A stretch of 64,000 nt of DNA, from positions 197,387 to 261,386 of the forward strand of contig NZ_NEHB01000002.1 of assembly GCF_002127655.1 (NCBI RefSeq), read 5' to 3'. Under the pieces are notes generated by a model that saw nothing but the letters and a program-made list of their open reading frames with translations, was not told the DNA's origin and did no database searches. How positions within the stretch are numbered: position 1 is the first letter of the stretch; each line of letters opens with the position of its first letter. Origin of the DNA: Janthinobacterium sp. GW456P. GTDB lineage: Bacteria > Pseudomonadota > Gammaproteobacteria > Burkholderiales > Burkholderiaceae_D. A program made the position numbers and the translations under genes. Shown here in pieces: positions 56,405 to 64,000 of the stretch.

Positions 56405-56443
56405 TCTACGCGATCTGCACGCATTTAGCGCGGCGATAGCTTG

Positions 56444-56471
56444 TTGGACATCACCGCATCACTCATAAAAC
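56444..56471 (+). promoter_or_regulatory. Candidate sigma-70 promoter of accBC
   Basis: TTGGAC (56444-56449), a 16-base spacer and TAAAAC (56466-56471) lie 25 bases before the accB start. The match is moderate and was judged by eye. Confidence 0.4.
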
Positions 56472-56495
56472 AAACTACATTCCTAGGGGTTTTAC

Positions 56496-56963
56496 ATGGA
56501 TCTACGAAAACTCAAGACCTTGATCGACCTGGTCGCCGAATCGGATATCGCAGAGCTGGAAGTTACCGAAGGCGAAAGCAAGGTTCGCATCGTCAAATCG
56601 TCGGCCATGCCGCAAAACCAGATGGTCATGATGCAGCCGCAAGGCATGCAAGCGCAATACCAGCCAGCCGCGCCAGCCGCCGCGCCGGCACCCGCGGCAG
56701 CTGCCGTCGTGGTCGCCGCCGAGCCAACGGGTTATGTGGTCAAGTCGCCGATGGTCGGCACCTTCTACCGTTCCTCCGCTCCTGGCAGCGCCGCCTATGT
56801 TGAAGTGGGCTCGACCGTCAAGGAAGGTGATACCCTGTGCATCATCGAAGCGATGAAGCTCCTGAATGAAATCGACTCGGACAAAGCCGGCGTCGTGACC
56901 CAGATTCTGGTCGAAAACGGCCAACCGGTCGAATTCGGTCAACCCCTGTTTGTGATCGGCTAA
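56496..56963 (+). CDS. accB: Biotin carboxyl carrier protein of acetyl-CoA carboxylase
   Basis: 155 residues. Carries biotin between the carboxylase (AccC) and carboxyltransferase. N-terminal region [23 protein letters not shown], an Ala/Pro-rich linker (~55-80), and the biotinyl domain with biotin on Lys in EAMKLLNE. A hairpin follows its stop before accC. Confidence 0.97.
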   Translation: MDLRKLKTLIDLVAESDIAELEVTEGESKVRIVKSSAMPQNQMVMMQPQGMQAQYQPAAPAAAPAPAAAAVVVAAEPTGYVVKSPMVGTFYRSSAPGSAAYVEVGSTVKEGDTLCIIEAMKLLNEIDSDKAGVVTQILVENGQPVEFGQPLFVIG

Positions 56964-56975
56964 AACCCAGTCCAC

Positions 56976-57004
56976 ACGGCCGGCAACGGCCGTTTGCAGT
57001 TTTA
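56976..57004 (+). terminator. Hairpin between accB and accC, possible partial terminator
   Basis: A perfect 7-base-pair GC stem ACGGCCG / CGGCCGT with a GCAA loop is followed by TTTGCAGTTTT. It lies 13 bases after accB and would allow more accB than accC transcript, matching the higher need for carrier protein. Confidence 0.5.
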
Positions 57005-57064
57005 GCCCCTCACACTTGTTGTTTCGCCGGCTCGCCGGCTCTCACAGACATACGCGAACCTACC

Positions 57065-58480
57065 ATGTTTGAAAAAATCCTGATTGCCAACCGTGGTGAA
57101 ATTGCCCTCCGTATTCAGCGCGCCTGCCGCGAAATGGGCATTAAAACGGTTGTAGTCCACTCCGAAGCCGACAAGGACGCGAAATACGTCAAGCTGGCCG
57201 ACGAATCCGTTTGTATCGGGCCGGCACAGTCCGCCCTGAGCTACCTGAACATGCCCGCCATTATCAGCGCCGCTGAAGTGACGGACGCGCAAGCGATTCA
57301 CCCAGGCTATGGCTTCCTGTCGGAAAACGCCGACTTCGCCGAACGCGTCGAGAAATCGGGCTTCGTCTTCATCGGCCCGCGCTCCGAATCGATCCGCCTG
57401 ATGGGCGATAAAGTATCGGCCAAGCAAACCATGATCAAGGCGGGCGTACCGTGCGTACCCGGCTCCGAAGGCGCCTTGCCGGACGATCCGAAAGCGATCG
57501 TGCAAATTGCCCGCAAAATCGGCTACCCGGTGATCATCAAGGCCGCCGGCGGCGGTGGCGGACGCGGCATGCGCGTGGTGCACACGGAAGCGGCCCTGAT
57601 CAACGCCGTGGCGATGACCAAGACGGAAGCGGGCACCGCTTTCGGCAACCCTGAAGTGTATATGGAGAAGTACCTGGAAAATCCGCGCCACGTGGAAATC
57701 CAGATCCTCGCCGACGAACACAAGAACGCCGTCTGGCTGGGCGAGCGCGACTGCTCCATGCAGCGCCGCCACCAGAAAGTGATCGAAGAAGCACCAGCGC
57801 CGGGCATCCCGCGCAAACTCATCGAGAAAATTGGCGACCGTTGCGCCGAAGCGTGCCGCAAGATCGGCTACCGCGGCGCCGGCACCTTCGAATTCCTGTA
57901 CGAAAACGGCGAGTTCTATTTCATTGAAATGAATACCCGCGTGCAAGTGGAGCATCCGGTCACCGAGATGATCACCGGCATCGACATCGTGCAGGAACAG
58001 ATCCGCATCGCCGCCGGTGAAAAGCTGCGCTACCGCCAGCGCGACGTCATGCTGTCGGGCCACGCGGTCGAGTGCCGCATCAACGCCGAAGATCCGTTCA
58101 AGTTCACACCGTCGCCAGGCAAGATCGTCTCTTGGCATGCACCGGGCGGCCCCGGCATCCGCGTCGATTCGCACGCCTACGCCGGCTACTACGTGCCGCC
58201 GCACTACGACTCGATGATCGGCAAAGTGATCGCTTACGGCGCCACGCGCGAACAAGCGATCCGCCGCATGCAGATCGCCCTGTCCGAAATGGTGGTCGAA
58301 GGCATCAACACGAATATCGCCCTGCACCGCGAACTGATGATCGACGCGCGCTTCATCGAAGGCGGCACCAACATTCACTATCTGGAACAGAAGCTGGCCG
58401 ACATGCCGGACTTGGGCAAGAACCTGAATGGCGGCAGCCCCAGCATCGCCAAGAAATCCGAAATCAAGGCGGGCGCATGA
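57065..58480 (+). CDS. accC: Acetyl-CoA carboxylase, biotin carboxylase subunit
   Basis: 471 residues, slightly longer than E. coli AccC (449) because of a C-terminal extension ([19 protein letters not shown]). ATP-grasp enzyme that carboxylates biotin on AccB. Landmarks are [14 protein letters not shown], the ATP loop [14 protein letters not shown] and [20 protein letters not shown]. Its stop overlaps the prmA start (ATGA). Confidence 0.97.
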   Translation: MFEKILIANRGEIALRIQRACREMGIKTVVVHSEADKDAKYVKLADESVCIGPAQSALSYLNMPAIISAAEVTDAQAIHPGYGFLSENADFAERVEKSGFVFIGPRSESIRLMGDKVSAKQTMIKAGVPCVPGSEGALPDDPKAIVQIARKIGYPVIIKAAGGGGGRGMRVVHTEAALINAVAMTKTEAGTAFGNPEVYMEKYLENPRHVEIQILADEHKNAVWLGERDCSMQRRHQKVIEEAPAPGIPRKLIEKIGDRCAEACRKIGYRGAGTFEFLYENGEFYFIEMNTRVQVEHPVTEMITGIDIVQEQIRIAAGEKLRYRQRDVMLSGHAVECRINAEDPFKFTPSPGKIVSWHAPGGPGIRVDSHAYAGYYVPPHYDSMIGKVIAYGATREQAIRRMQIALSEMVVEGINTNIALHRELMIDARFIEGGTNIHYLEQKLADMPDLGKNLNGGSPSIAKKSEIKAGA

Positions 58481-59421
58481 GCTGGACGGAAATCGTCATC
58501 GAAATCGCCCGTAACAACGCCGAGGCCATGTCCGACGCGTTGATGGAAGCTGGCGCCCTGTCCGTCTCGGTGGAGGATGCCGACGAAGGCACGGATGCCG
58601 AGCAGCCCCTGTTTGGCGAACCGGGCATGGAACCGAAGGAAGCGGCGTGGGAACGCAGCCGCGTGGTGGCGCTGACGGACGTCGACGCCGACCAGGCCGC
58701 CATCGTGGCCGCCGCCGCCCAGGCGGTCGGCATGGCGGATGTGCCCGCCTTTAGCGTACGCCCCGTGGAAGAGCAGGACTGGGTGCGTTTGACCCAGTCG
58801 CAATTCGCGCCGATTCACATCGGCAAGAATATCTGGGTTGTGCCCAGCTGGCACGAGGCACCGGACCCAAGCGGCCTGATCCTGGAACTGGACCCGGGCC
58901 TGGCGTTCGGCACGGGCAGCCACCCGACCACGCGTTTGTGCATGGAGTGGCTGGAAGCCCATCCCGCCCCCGGGAAGACCGTGCTCGACTACGGTTGCGG
59001 TTCCGGCATCCTGGCCATGGTGGCCAAGAAACTCGGTGCGGAAACTGTCGCTGGCGTCGATATCGACCCGCAAGCGATCGAATCGGCGCGCGACAATGCC
59101 GAACGCAACCAGTGCGAGATCGAATATTTCTTGCCGGATACGTTTGCCACCTCGGCACACGCCACGGCCAAGTTTGACATCGTCGTCGCCAACATCCTGT
59201 CGAGCCCATTGAAACTGATGGCGCCGATGCTCTCTAGCCGCGTCGCCGACGGCGGCGCGCTGATCCTGTCCGGCGTGCTGGCGCGCCAGGCGGAAGAAGT
59301 GGCCGCTGCCTACGCACCGTTCATCCAGCTGGGTGTATGGGCCGAGCAAGACGGCTGGGTGGCCCTGCATGGCCACCTGGGTGCAACGCAAGCGCCTGCG
59401 CCCCGCGCGGAAGGTGCATAA
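58477..59421 (+). CDS. prmA: Ribosomal protein L11 methyltransferase
   Basis: 314 residues from the ATG at 58477. Trimethylates several amino groups of ribosomal protein L11. Small N-terminal substrate domain ([26 protein letters not shown]), then the SAM-binding motif [15 protein letters not shown] and the catalytic-loop block [10 protein letters not shown]. Co-occurs with accC in many genomes. Confidence 0.95.
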   Translation: MSWTEIVIEIARNNAEAMSDALMEAGALSVSVEDADEGTDAEQPLFGEPGMEPKEAAWERSRVVALTDVDADQAAIVAAAAQAVGMADVPAFSVRPVEEQDWVRLTQSQFAPIHIGKNIWVVPSWHEAPDPSGLILELDPGLAFGTGSHPTTRLCMEWLEAHPAPGKTVLDYGCGSGILAMVAKKLGAETVAGVDIDPQAIESARDNAERNQCEIEYFLPDTFATSAHATAKFDIVVANILSSPLKLMAPMLSSRVADGGALILSGVLARQAEEVAAAYAPFIQLGVWAEQDGWVALHGHLGATQAPAPRAEGA

Positions 59422-59429
59422 GCACAGCA

Positions 59430-60689
59430 ATGGCCCTCGCCACCAAATGCCCCCATTGCAACACGATATTTCGGGTCGCTGCAGACCAATTGAAGTTACG
59501 TGGGGGCATCGTGCGCTGTGGCACGTGCAGGGAAGTGTTTGACGGCAATGCCGCGTTGGTCGATCCAGCCGCGGCATCGCCGTTCTTAACATCCGCTCCC
59601 GGTACTGCCGCCCCACCGTCAAGCAGTTATCTGGCCGACAACAGCCTGCCGTCCGCCACGGACGACGAACCCATCTACTCCCTCGACTTCGACACCTCGT
59701 TCGACCCGTTTGGCATCCTGCCGGAAACGGCAAAGCTCAAGGACGACGCGGACGATGGCGAGCACATCGAGCTGGACCTCGACGTCAGCCTGCCTGAAGA
59801 GGTAGCAGCCGACGCACCGCCCGAACTCCCCGAAGACACACCGGCAGACACACCGGCCGAGCTGCCTGAACCACCGTTGCCCCAGCCGATGGCGCCCTTC
59901 AAGCGCCGCCAGGTCGATGACGCGCCCGCCTTTGCCACGTATTTGCGCGACAGCCGCCGCGAACCGAATCTGGAAACTGGCGCCGCAGCGGCGCCGCCCG
60001 CGACCGAGAAAGTCAGCCTGGACAAGCCCGTGCCGCCTGCGCCTGCCGCAGCCAGCCCCGCGCGCCGCGAACCCACGCTGGCCGACCATGCCTTCACGCC
60101 GCTGCCCGCCGCCGTTGCGCCGGCTCCAGCCGAAGAGCAGGAAGAACCCGTCCTGCCGCCAGCCGACGACGAACCGGCTTTCGTCACCCAGGGCCGGCGC
60201 CGCGAACAGAGCAGCAAGGCCCTGCGCGTGGCCATGGCCGCCGGCTCGGTGGCACTTCTGCTTTTGTTATTCCTGCAGGTAATGACCACCTTCCGCAATC
60301 CGCTGGCGGCGCAATTCCCGCAGTGGAAGCCGACCCTGGTCACGCTGTGCAAGCTCAGCGGCTGCCAGGTCGACTTGCCGGCGCAGATCGAGGCGCTGGC
60401 CATCGAGCAGGGCGAGCTGCAGACCCTGAAGGAACAGACGTTCTCCTATGTCTCGCTGCTGCGCAACCAAAGCCGCAGCGTGCAAGCCTGGCCCAGCATC
60501 GAACTGATACTCAACGACGCCAACGACAAGCCGCTCTTGCGCCGCGTGATCGCGCCGCGCGACTACCTGCCAGCCACTATCGACGTGAGCACGGGGTTTG
60601 CGCCGCGCTCGGAACAAACCATCAAACTGTATTTTGCATTAGACCAGCTCACGGCGTCTGGCTACCATATCGCCATCTTTTACCCTTAA
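59430..60689 (+). CDS. Zinc-ribbon DUF3426 membrane protein
   Basis: 419 residues. N-terminal MJ0042-type zinc ribbon CPHCNTIF ... CGTCREVF (four Cys), then a long acidic Pro/Ala-rich linker (~60-270). One membrane helix (AMAAGSVALLLLLFLQVM) precedes a C-terminal DUF3426 domain. Such proteins are widespread in betaproteobacteria after prmA, and no function is established. The topology suggests a cytosolic ribbon and a periplasmic domain. Confidence 0.88.
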   Translation: MALATKCPHCNTIFRVAADQLKLRGGIVRCGTCREVFDGNAALVDPAAASPFLTSAPGTAAPPSSSYLADNSLPSATDDEPIYSLDFDTSFDPFGILPETAKLKDDADDGEHIELDLDVSLPEEVAADAPPELPEDTPADTPAELPEPPLPQPMAPFKRRQVDDAPAFATYLRDSRREPNLETGAAAAPPATEKVSLDKPVPPAPAAASPARREPTLADHAFTPLPAAVAPAPAEEQEEPVLPPADDEPAFVTQGRRREQSSKALRVAMAAGSVALLLLLFLQVMTTFRNPLAAQFPQWKPTLVTLCKLSGCQVDLPAQIEALAIEQGELQTLKEQTFSYVSLLRNQSRSVQAWPSIELILNDANDKPLLRRVIAPRDYLPATIDVSTGFAPRSEQTIKLYFALDQLTASGYHIAIFYP

Positions 60690-60700
60690 CAGGCACTATC

Positions 60701-61639
60701 ATGACCAAAACATCGCTGATCTGCGGCTCGCTTGCCACCGACACCATCATGCAATTCCCCGGCCGCTTCGGCGAATCGCTGCTGGCCGACCAGTTGCACA
60801 AGGTGAACGTCTCCTTCCTCGTGCCCACCATGCGCACGGAATTCGGCGGCTGCTCGGGCAACATCGCCTACAGCCTGAAAATGCTGGGCGGCGACCCGCG
60901 CATCGTCGGCGTCATGGGGCAAGACAGTGCCGCCTACCTGGAGCGCCTGCAAAAGCTGGGCATTTCCACCGCCAACATCCTGATCAAGGCGGACAGCTAC
61001 AACGCGCAGTGCTTCGTCACGGCCGATGCGGACAATAATCAGATCAACGCCTTCCACCCGGGCGCCATGTCGTTCGCGCATGAAAACCCGATCGCCAATG
61101 CGGGCCCGGCCAAGGTCGCCATCATCTCGCCGGACGGCGACCAGGGCATGCTCAAGCACGCCGCCGACCTGGCCGAGCTGGGCATCCCCTTCATGTTTGA
61201 TCCGGGCCAGCAGTTGCCACGTTTTAATGGTGAACAGTTGATCGACTTCATCAACAAGGCCACGTATGTGTCGGCCAACGATTATGAGATGGAAATGTTG
61301 ATGGAACGCACGGGTTTGACCCTGCCGGACATCGCCAGCCGCCTGCAAGCGCTGATCGTCACGCGTGGCGAAAAAGGGTCGGAGATCTATACGGACGGCA
61401 AGCGCATCGACATTCCTGTCGTGACCGCCAAGGAAGTACTGGACCCGACCGGTTGCGGCGACGCCTACCGTGCCGGCTTGCTGTTCGGCATCACCAACGA
61501 CCTGGGCTGGGAAACCAGCGGCCGCCTGGCCAGCCTGCTGGGCGCCATCAAGATCGCCACCCAGGGTGCGCAAAACCACGTGTTTACGCCGGAGAGCATC
61601 GCCGAGCAGTTCGAAGCGGCGTTCGGTTACCGCTATTAA
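60701..61639 (+). CDS. PfkB-family carbohydrate (adenosine-like) kinase
   Basis: 312 residues from the ATG at 60701. Ribokinase fold with the substrate block FGGCSGNIAYSLKMLGGDP and the catalytic signature DPTGCGDAYRAGLLFG. Closest in feel to bacterial adenosine/nucleoside kinases; the substrate is not certain. It lies 11 bases after the DUF3426 gene and ends before a palindromic repeat element. Confidence 0.88.
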   Translation: MTKTSLICGSLATDTIMQFPGRFGESLLADQLHKVNVSFLVPTMRTEFGGCSGNIAYSLKMLGGDPRIVGVMGQDSAAYLERLQKLGISTANILIKADSYNAQCFVTADADNNQINAFHPGAMSFAHENPIANAGPAKVAIISPDGDQGMLKHAADLAELGIPFMFDPGQQLPRFNGEQLIDFINKATYVSANDYEMEMLMERTGLTLPDIASRLQALIVTRGEKGSEIYTDGKRIDIPVVTAKEVLDPTGCGDAYRAGLLFGITNDLGWETSGRLASLLGAIKIATQGAQNHVFTPESIAEQFEAAFGYRY

Positions 61640-61715
61640 TATGTAGGCCGGACTCAGGCCGGACGCGCGCGGCATACCACTAACCCTGCCTACGCTGCTG
61701 CGGCAGGATCAGCGC

Positions 61716-61814
61716 GTAGGTCGGATTAGCGGGGCGTAGCCACGCGTAATCCGACAACATCGCTGGCGTGGCCCGTGGTGATGCCGGGTTACGCTACGCT
61801 AACCCGGCCTACGC
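61716..61814. repeat. Composite palindromic repeat, copy 3
   Basis: First hairpin GTCGGATTA...TAATCCGAC (about 61719-61755), linker with TGGTGATG, second hairpin GCCGGGTTA...TAACCCGGC (61783-61808). It has both halves as full hairpins and is the most complete copy. It lies between the convergent PfkB kinase and yggT genes. A related GGCCGGAC element is seen at 61646-61664. Confidence 0.75.
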
Positions 61815-61825
61815 CGCCTCTCGTT

Positions 61826-62359
61826 TTACCTCAGTACAATAATCATCCCCACCAGCACTTGCGCGATCTGCAGCAGGATCAGTGCCACCAGCAGCGACAA
61901 ATCCAGACTGCCCACCAGCGGCACCACCTTGCGGATCGGACGCAGCAGCGGCTCGTTCAGGGCCCGCACAAACGGCGCCAGCGGCGCATGCGGATTGACC
62001 CAGCTGAAGATGGCTTCGATGATCAGCAAGGCCATGAAACCGTAGAGTATCCATTGCAGGAAGCGTTGCAGCGACTTGAGCAGCACCACCTCGACGGGAG
62101 CGCCGGAAATAAACAGCACCGAGCTGGCCAGCAGCACGATGAGGAAGGCGCCGATCAGGCTGGCCCAGTCATACCCGCCCACGCCCGGCACCACGCGGCG
62201 CAGGGGGCGCACCAGCCAGTCGGACAATTGAAACGTGAATTGCGCCACCGACGAGGGCGGCCGCACGCGCACCGCCTGCATCCAGAAGCGCAGCAGCAGC
62301 ACGCCGCCCAGCAAGGTGGCGATGGTATCAACGATCAATGTAAGGATAACGATCAGCAC
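61826..62359 (-). CDS. YggT family integral membrane protein
   Basis: 177 residues with two YggT repeats, each a pair of hydrophobic helices (DTIATLLGGVLLLRFWMQAVRV and ILYGFMALLIIEAIFSW). Conserved segments are SDWLVRPLRRVVPGVGGYDWASLI and NEPLLRPIRKVVPLVGSLDLSLLVALI. In some bacteria YggT relates to osmotic or K+ homeostasis and to cell division placement; its role here is unproven. A strong terminator sits just before it. Confidence 0.9.
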   Translation of the reverse strand: MLIVILTLIVDTIATLLGGVLLLRFWMQAVRVRPPSSVAQFTFQLSDWLVRPLRRVVPGVGGYDWASLIGAFLIVLLASSVLFISGAPVEVVLLKSLQRFLQWILYGFMALLIIEAIFSWVNPHAPLAPFVRALNEPLLRPIRKVVPLVGSLDLSLLVALILLQIAQVLVGMIIVLR

Positions 62360-62371
62360 GACTAATTCTCC

Positions 62372-62407
62372 AAAAAAAAACCGCTGTGTGATTGAGTCAC
62401 ACAGCGG
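62372..62407 (-). terminator. Strong intrinsic terminator of the histone-H1-like gene
   Basis: On the minus strand a perfect 11-base-pair stem (CCGCTGTGTGA / TCACACAGCGG, loop of 5) is followed by nine T. It lies 36 bases after the end of the histone-H1-like gene and 13 bases before yggT. Confidence 0.93.
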
Positions 62408-62442
62408 CGTGTTGCCTCATCCAGGCACCCGTATCGTTGGAA

Positions 62443-63705
62443 TTACGATGGGCGGGTGCTGGTTGGGAATGGCCAGGCTGCAGCCGGTGCCAACACGGTT
62501 TTTGCTACAGGTGCGATAGGTGCCGATGGCTTGGCGACAGGAGCTGCCTTCTTCGGTGCGGCCTTTTTAGGCGCGGCCTTCTTGGCGGCTGGCTTGGCGG
62601 CCACGGCGGCTGGTGCCGCTGGAGCCGCTGCCGGCGCTGCTGCTGGCGCGGCTGCCACGACTGGTGCTGCGGCTGGCTTGGCGGCTGGCTTGGCGGCAGG
62701 TTTCGCTGCTGCTTTCGCTGCCGGCTTGGCCGCTGGCTTGGCTGCAACTTTTGCTGCCGGCTTCGCTGCTACCTTGGCCGCTGGCTTGGCTGCAGGTTTT
62801 GCTGCGACCTTGGCGGCAGGTTTCGCTGCTGCTTTGGCGGCTGGCTTCGCTGCGACCTTGGCCGCTGGCTTGGCTGCCGCTTTCGCTGCCGGCTTCGCTG
62901 CTGCCTTGGCCGCTGGCTTGGCTGCCGCCTTCGTTGCTGGCTTCGCCGCTACCTTGGCCGCTGGCTTGGCTGCCGGCTTCGCCGCTACCTTGGCCGCTGG
63001 CTTGGCTGCCGCTTTGGCCGCTGGCTTCGCTGCAGCTTTTGCTGCTGGCTTGGTTGCTGCCTTGGCGGCCGGCTTGGCTGCTGCCTTGGCGACGACTTTC
63101 TTCGCTGCTGGCTTGGCGGCCGCTTTGGCGGCAGGCTTCGCTGCTGCCTTGGCTGCAGGTTTCGCTGCGGCTTTTTTCACTGCTGGCTTGGCGACAGCTT
63201 TTGCTGCTGGCTTCGCTGCGGCTTTGGCGGCCGGCTTGGCAGCTGGTTTTGCTGCGGCTTTTTTCGCTGCTGGCTTGACTGCTGCCTTGGCGGCTGCCTT
63301 GGCTACAGGTTTCGCTGCGGCTTTTTTCACTGCTGGCTTGGCTGCTGCTTTGGCGGCCGGTTTTGCCGCGGCTTTTGCTGCTGGCTTGGCGGCTGGTTTG
63401 GCGGCTGGTTTGGCTGCGGCTTTTTTCGCTACAGGCTTGGCTGCCGCCTTGGCGGCCGGTTTTGCTGCGGCTTTCGCTGCCGGCTTGGCCGCTGGTTTCG
63501 CTGCGGCTTTCGCTACTGGCTTGGCAGCCACTTTTGCTGCAGGTTTGGCTGCGGCTTTGGCGGCCGGTTTCGCTGCTGGTTTCGCTGCGGCTTTGGCAGC
63601 TGGTTTAGCGGCAACCGTCTTCGCTGCGGCTGCCGGCTTCTTCGCGGCAGGAGCAGCCTTGGCGGCTGGTTTCTTTACTTCTGATTTCTTAGCGGCTGTT
63701 GCCAT
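62443..63705 (-). CDS. Histone-H1-like Lys/Ala/Pro-repeat protein
   Basis: 420 residues from the ATG at 63705, which has AAGGAGA upstream. An ATG 5 codons earlier overlaps that ribosome site. Nearly the whole chain is built from KPAAKAAA / AKPAAK units (~residues 15-360), followed by an Ala/Pro-rich stretch, PKKAAPKKAAPKK and a short unique tail (AAAWPFPTSTRPS). It is strongly basic with no globular domain. This is the HctB/AlgP-like family of DNA-binding, nucleoid-compacting proteins. It is long for the family, where 150-250 residues is common, and the repeats are likely to vary between strains. Confidence 0.9.
   Translation of the reverse strand: MATAAKKSEVKKPAAKAAPAAKKPAAAAKTVAAKPAAKAAAKPAAKPAAKAAAKPAAKVAAKPVAKAAAKPAAKPAAKAAAKPAAKAAAKPVAKKAAAKPAAKPAAKPAAKAAAKPAAKAAAKPAVKKAAAKPVAKAAAKAAVKPAAKKAAAKPAAKPAAKAAAKPAAKAVAKPAVKKAAAKPAAKAAAKPAAKAAAKPAAKKVVAKAAAKPAAKAATKPAAKAAAKPAAKAAAKPAAKVAAKPAAKPAAKVAAKPATKAAAKPAAKAAAKPAAKAAAKPAAKVAAKPAAKAAAKPAAKVAAKPAAKPAAKVAAKPAAKVAAKPAAKPAAKAAAKPAAKPAAKPAAAPVVAAAPAAAPAAAPAAPAAVAAKPAAKKAAPKKAAPKKAAPVAKPSAPIAPVAKTVLAPAAAWPFPTSTRPS
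62560..63660 (-). repeat. Coding tandem repeats of the histone-H1-like gene
   Basis: Imperfect 12-18-base units (variants of GGCTTGGCTGCCGC on the plus strand) tile this region. They encode the (A)KPAAKAA units. Their near identity makes slippage and copy-number change likely. Confidence 0.85.
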
Positions 63706-64000
63706 TTGTCTCTCCTTCATCTGAGATGAGAAATTTAAGCTACAAGATTTAAACCCGTCCGACCCACCACAGGGATAGGCCAGGCGAATTATTCATCGGC
63801 ACAAACGGTCGTTTGCGCTAATGAATTCGGCACCAGCTGAACTGCTGCAACTCCTCACGTTTGCAGCACTTCAGCCATCGTCGGTGCCACCCTGCTTTAT
63901 CTCGCAGCTGGTGGCAAAGTCTGAATTCGGTCATTCGTTTTCGATGCCGTGCGTTTTTTCGCTCCTCGCATCGCGCTCGCCACAACACCGATGCGTCAAA
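63706..64000. other. Upstream region of the histone-H1-like gene with a long hairpin
   Basis: No gene is seen in these 295 bases. A 15-base stem with one mismatch (63836-63850 against 63861-63875, GCTGAACTGCTGCAA) encloses a 10-base loop. Further inverted segments flank it (GGCACCA and GGTGCC; GGCACCAGCTG and CAGCTGGTGGC). A small AAACG/CGTTT hairpin is at about 63803. It may be a structured leader, a small RNA or a terminator for a gene beyond the window. Confidence 0.4.

Noticed and set aside
62560..63660. Possible CRISPR array, because of regularly repeated short units
   Set aside because: Repeats are contiguous with no unique spacers and encode a known low-complexity protein in frame.
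62456..63724. An Ala/Gly/Leu/Phe-repeat frame on the plus strand
   Set aside because: It is the shadow of the histone-H1-like gene, which has the good ribosome site and terminator on the minus strand.

Overview
The window is about 64 kb of GC-rich, densely coding bacterial chromosome. Gene content and order point to a betaproteobacterium of the order Burkholderiales, most likely Oxalobacteraceae (Janthinobacterium/Massilia-like). The evidence is the rubredoxin / ThiD-like / hemL block beside pilGHIJ-chpA, the short H-NS protein with a GRGRQP-type core, the histone-H1-like Lys/Ala/Pro protein, and pyrR-pyrB-pyrC' behind yqgE-ruvX. The family assignment is inference, because no rRNA is present. 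I found no tRNA, rRNA, CRISPR array, insertion sequence or prophage. The window reads as core chromosome with a few accessory patches.

Layout. 1-2.5 kb: the 5' part of a membrane sensor, a small protein coupled to an HDOD protein, and an HTH regulator. 3.1-6.0 kb: miaB-ybeZ-ybeY (tRNA modification, rRNA maturation). 6.2-7.9 kb: two small lipoproteins and a DUF4259 protein. 8.0-16.0 kb: corC-lnt, then glyQ-glyS-gmhB-plsC-YgjP-like peptidase. 16.1-20.2 kb (minus): waaA, waaC, a phosphomannomutase/phosphoglucomutase and an H-NS-like protein. 20.6-27.0 kb: apaH, then an AraC regulator followed by an AhpD-like protein, an acyl-CoA-dehydrogenase-like flavoprotein and a complete ABC importer. This is the best candidate for an uncharacterised system. 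27.0-31.8 kb (minus): yqgE-ruvX-pyrR-pyrB-pyrC'-acyltransferase; the dihydroorotase homologue lacks its metal-binding histidines. 32.1-33.6 kb: photolyase.

33.7-42.9 kb (minus): a rubredoxin and a Pil-Chp chemosensory operon (pilG, pilH, pilI, pilJ, chpA) for twitching motility. 42.9-45.1 kb: a degenerate ThiD paralogue and hemL. 45.2-54.6 kb (minus): HAD phosphatase, corA, then mpl-yqiA-ubiC-RNase II-like-TonB-like-aroE-mtgA, mostly overlapping. 54.7-61.6 kb: a hypothetical gene, tlpA-like, aroQ, accB-accC-prmA, a zinc-ribbon membrane protein and a PfkB kinase. 61.8-63.7 kb (minus): yggT and a 420-residue histone-H1-like protein, separated by a textbook terminator.

Themes: envelope building (lnt, gmhB/waaA/waaC, plsC homologues, mpl, mtgA), pyrimidine supply, shikimate and fatty-acid precursors, and surface motility. 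Noncoding structure is sparse but distinctive. A composite palindromic repeat occurs at three of the four convergent gene junctions longer than 100 bp, and an inverted repeat near 46.05 kb encloses three evenly spaced copies of CAATACCA.
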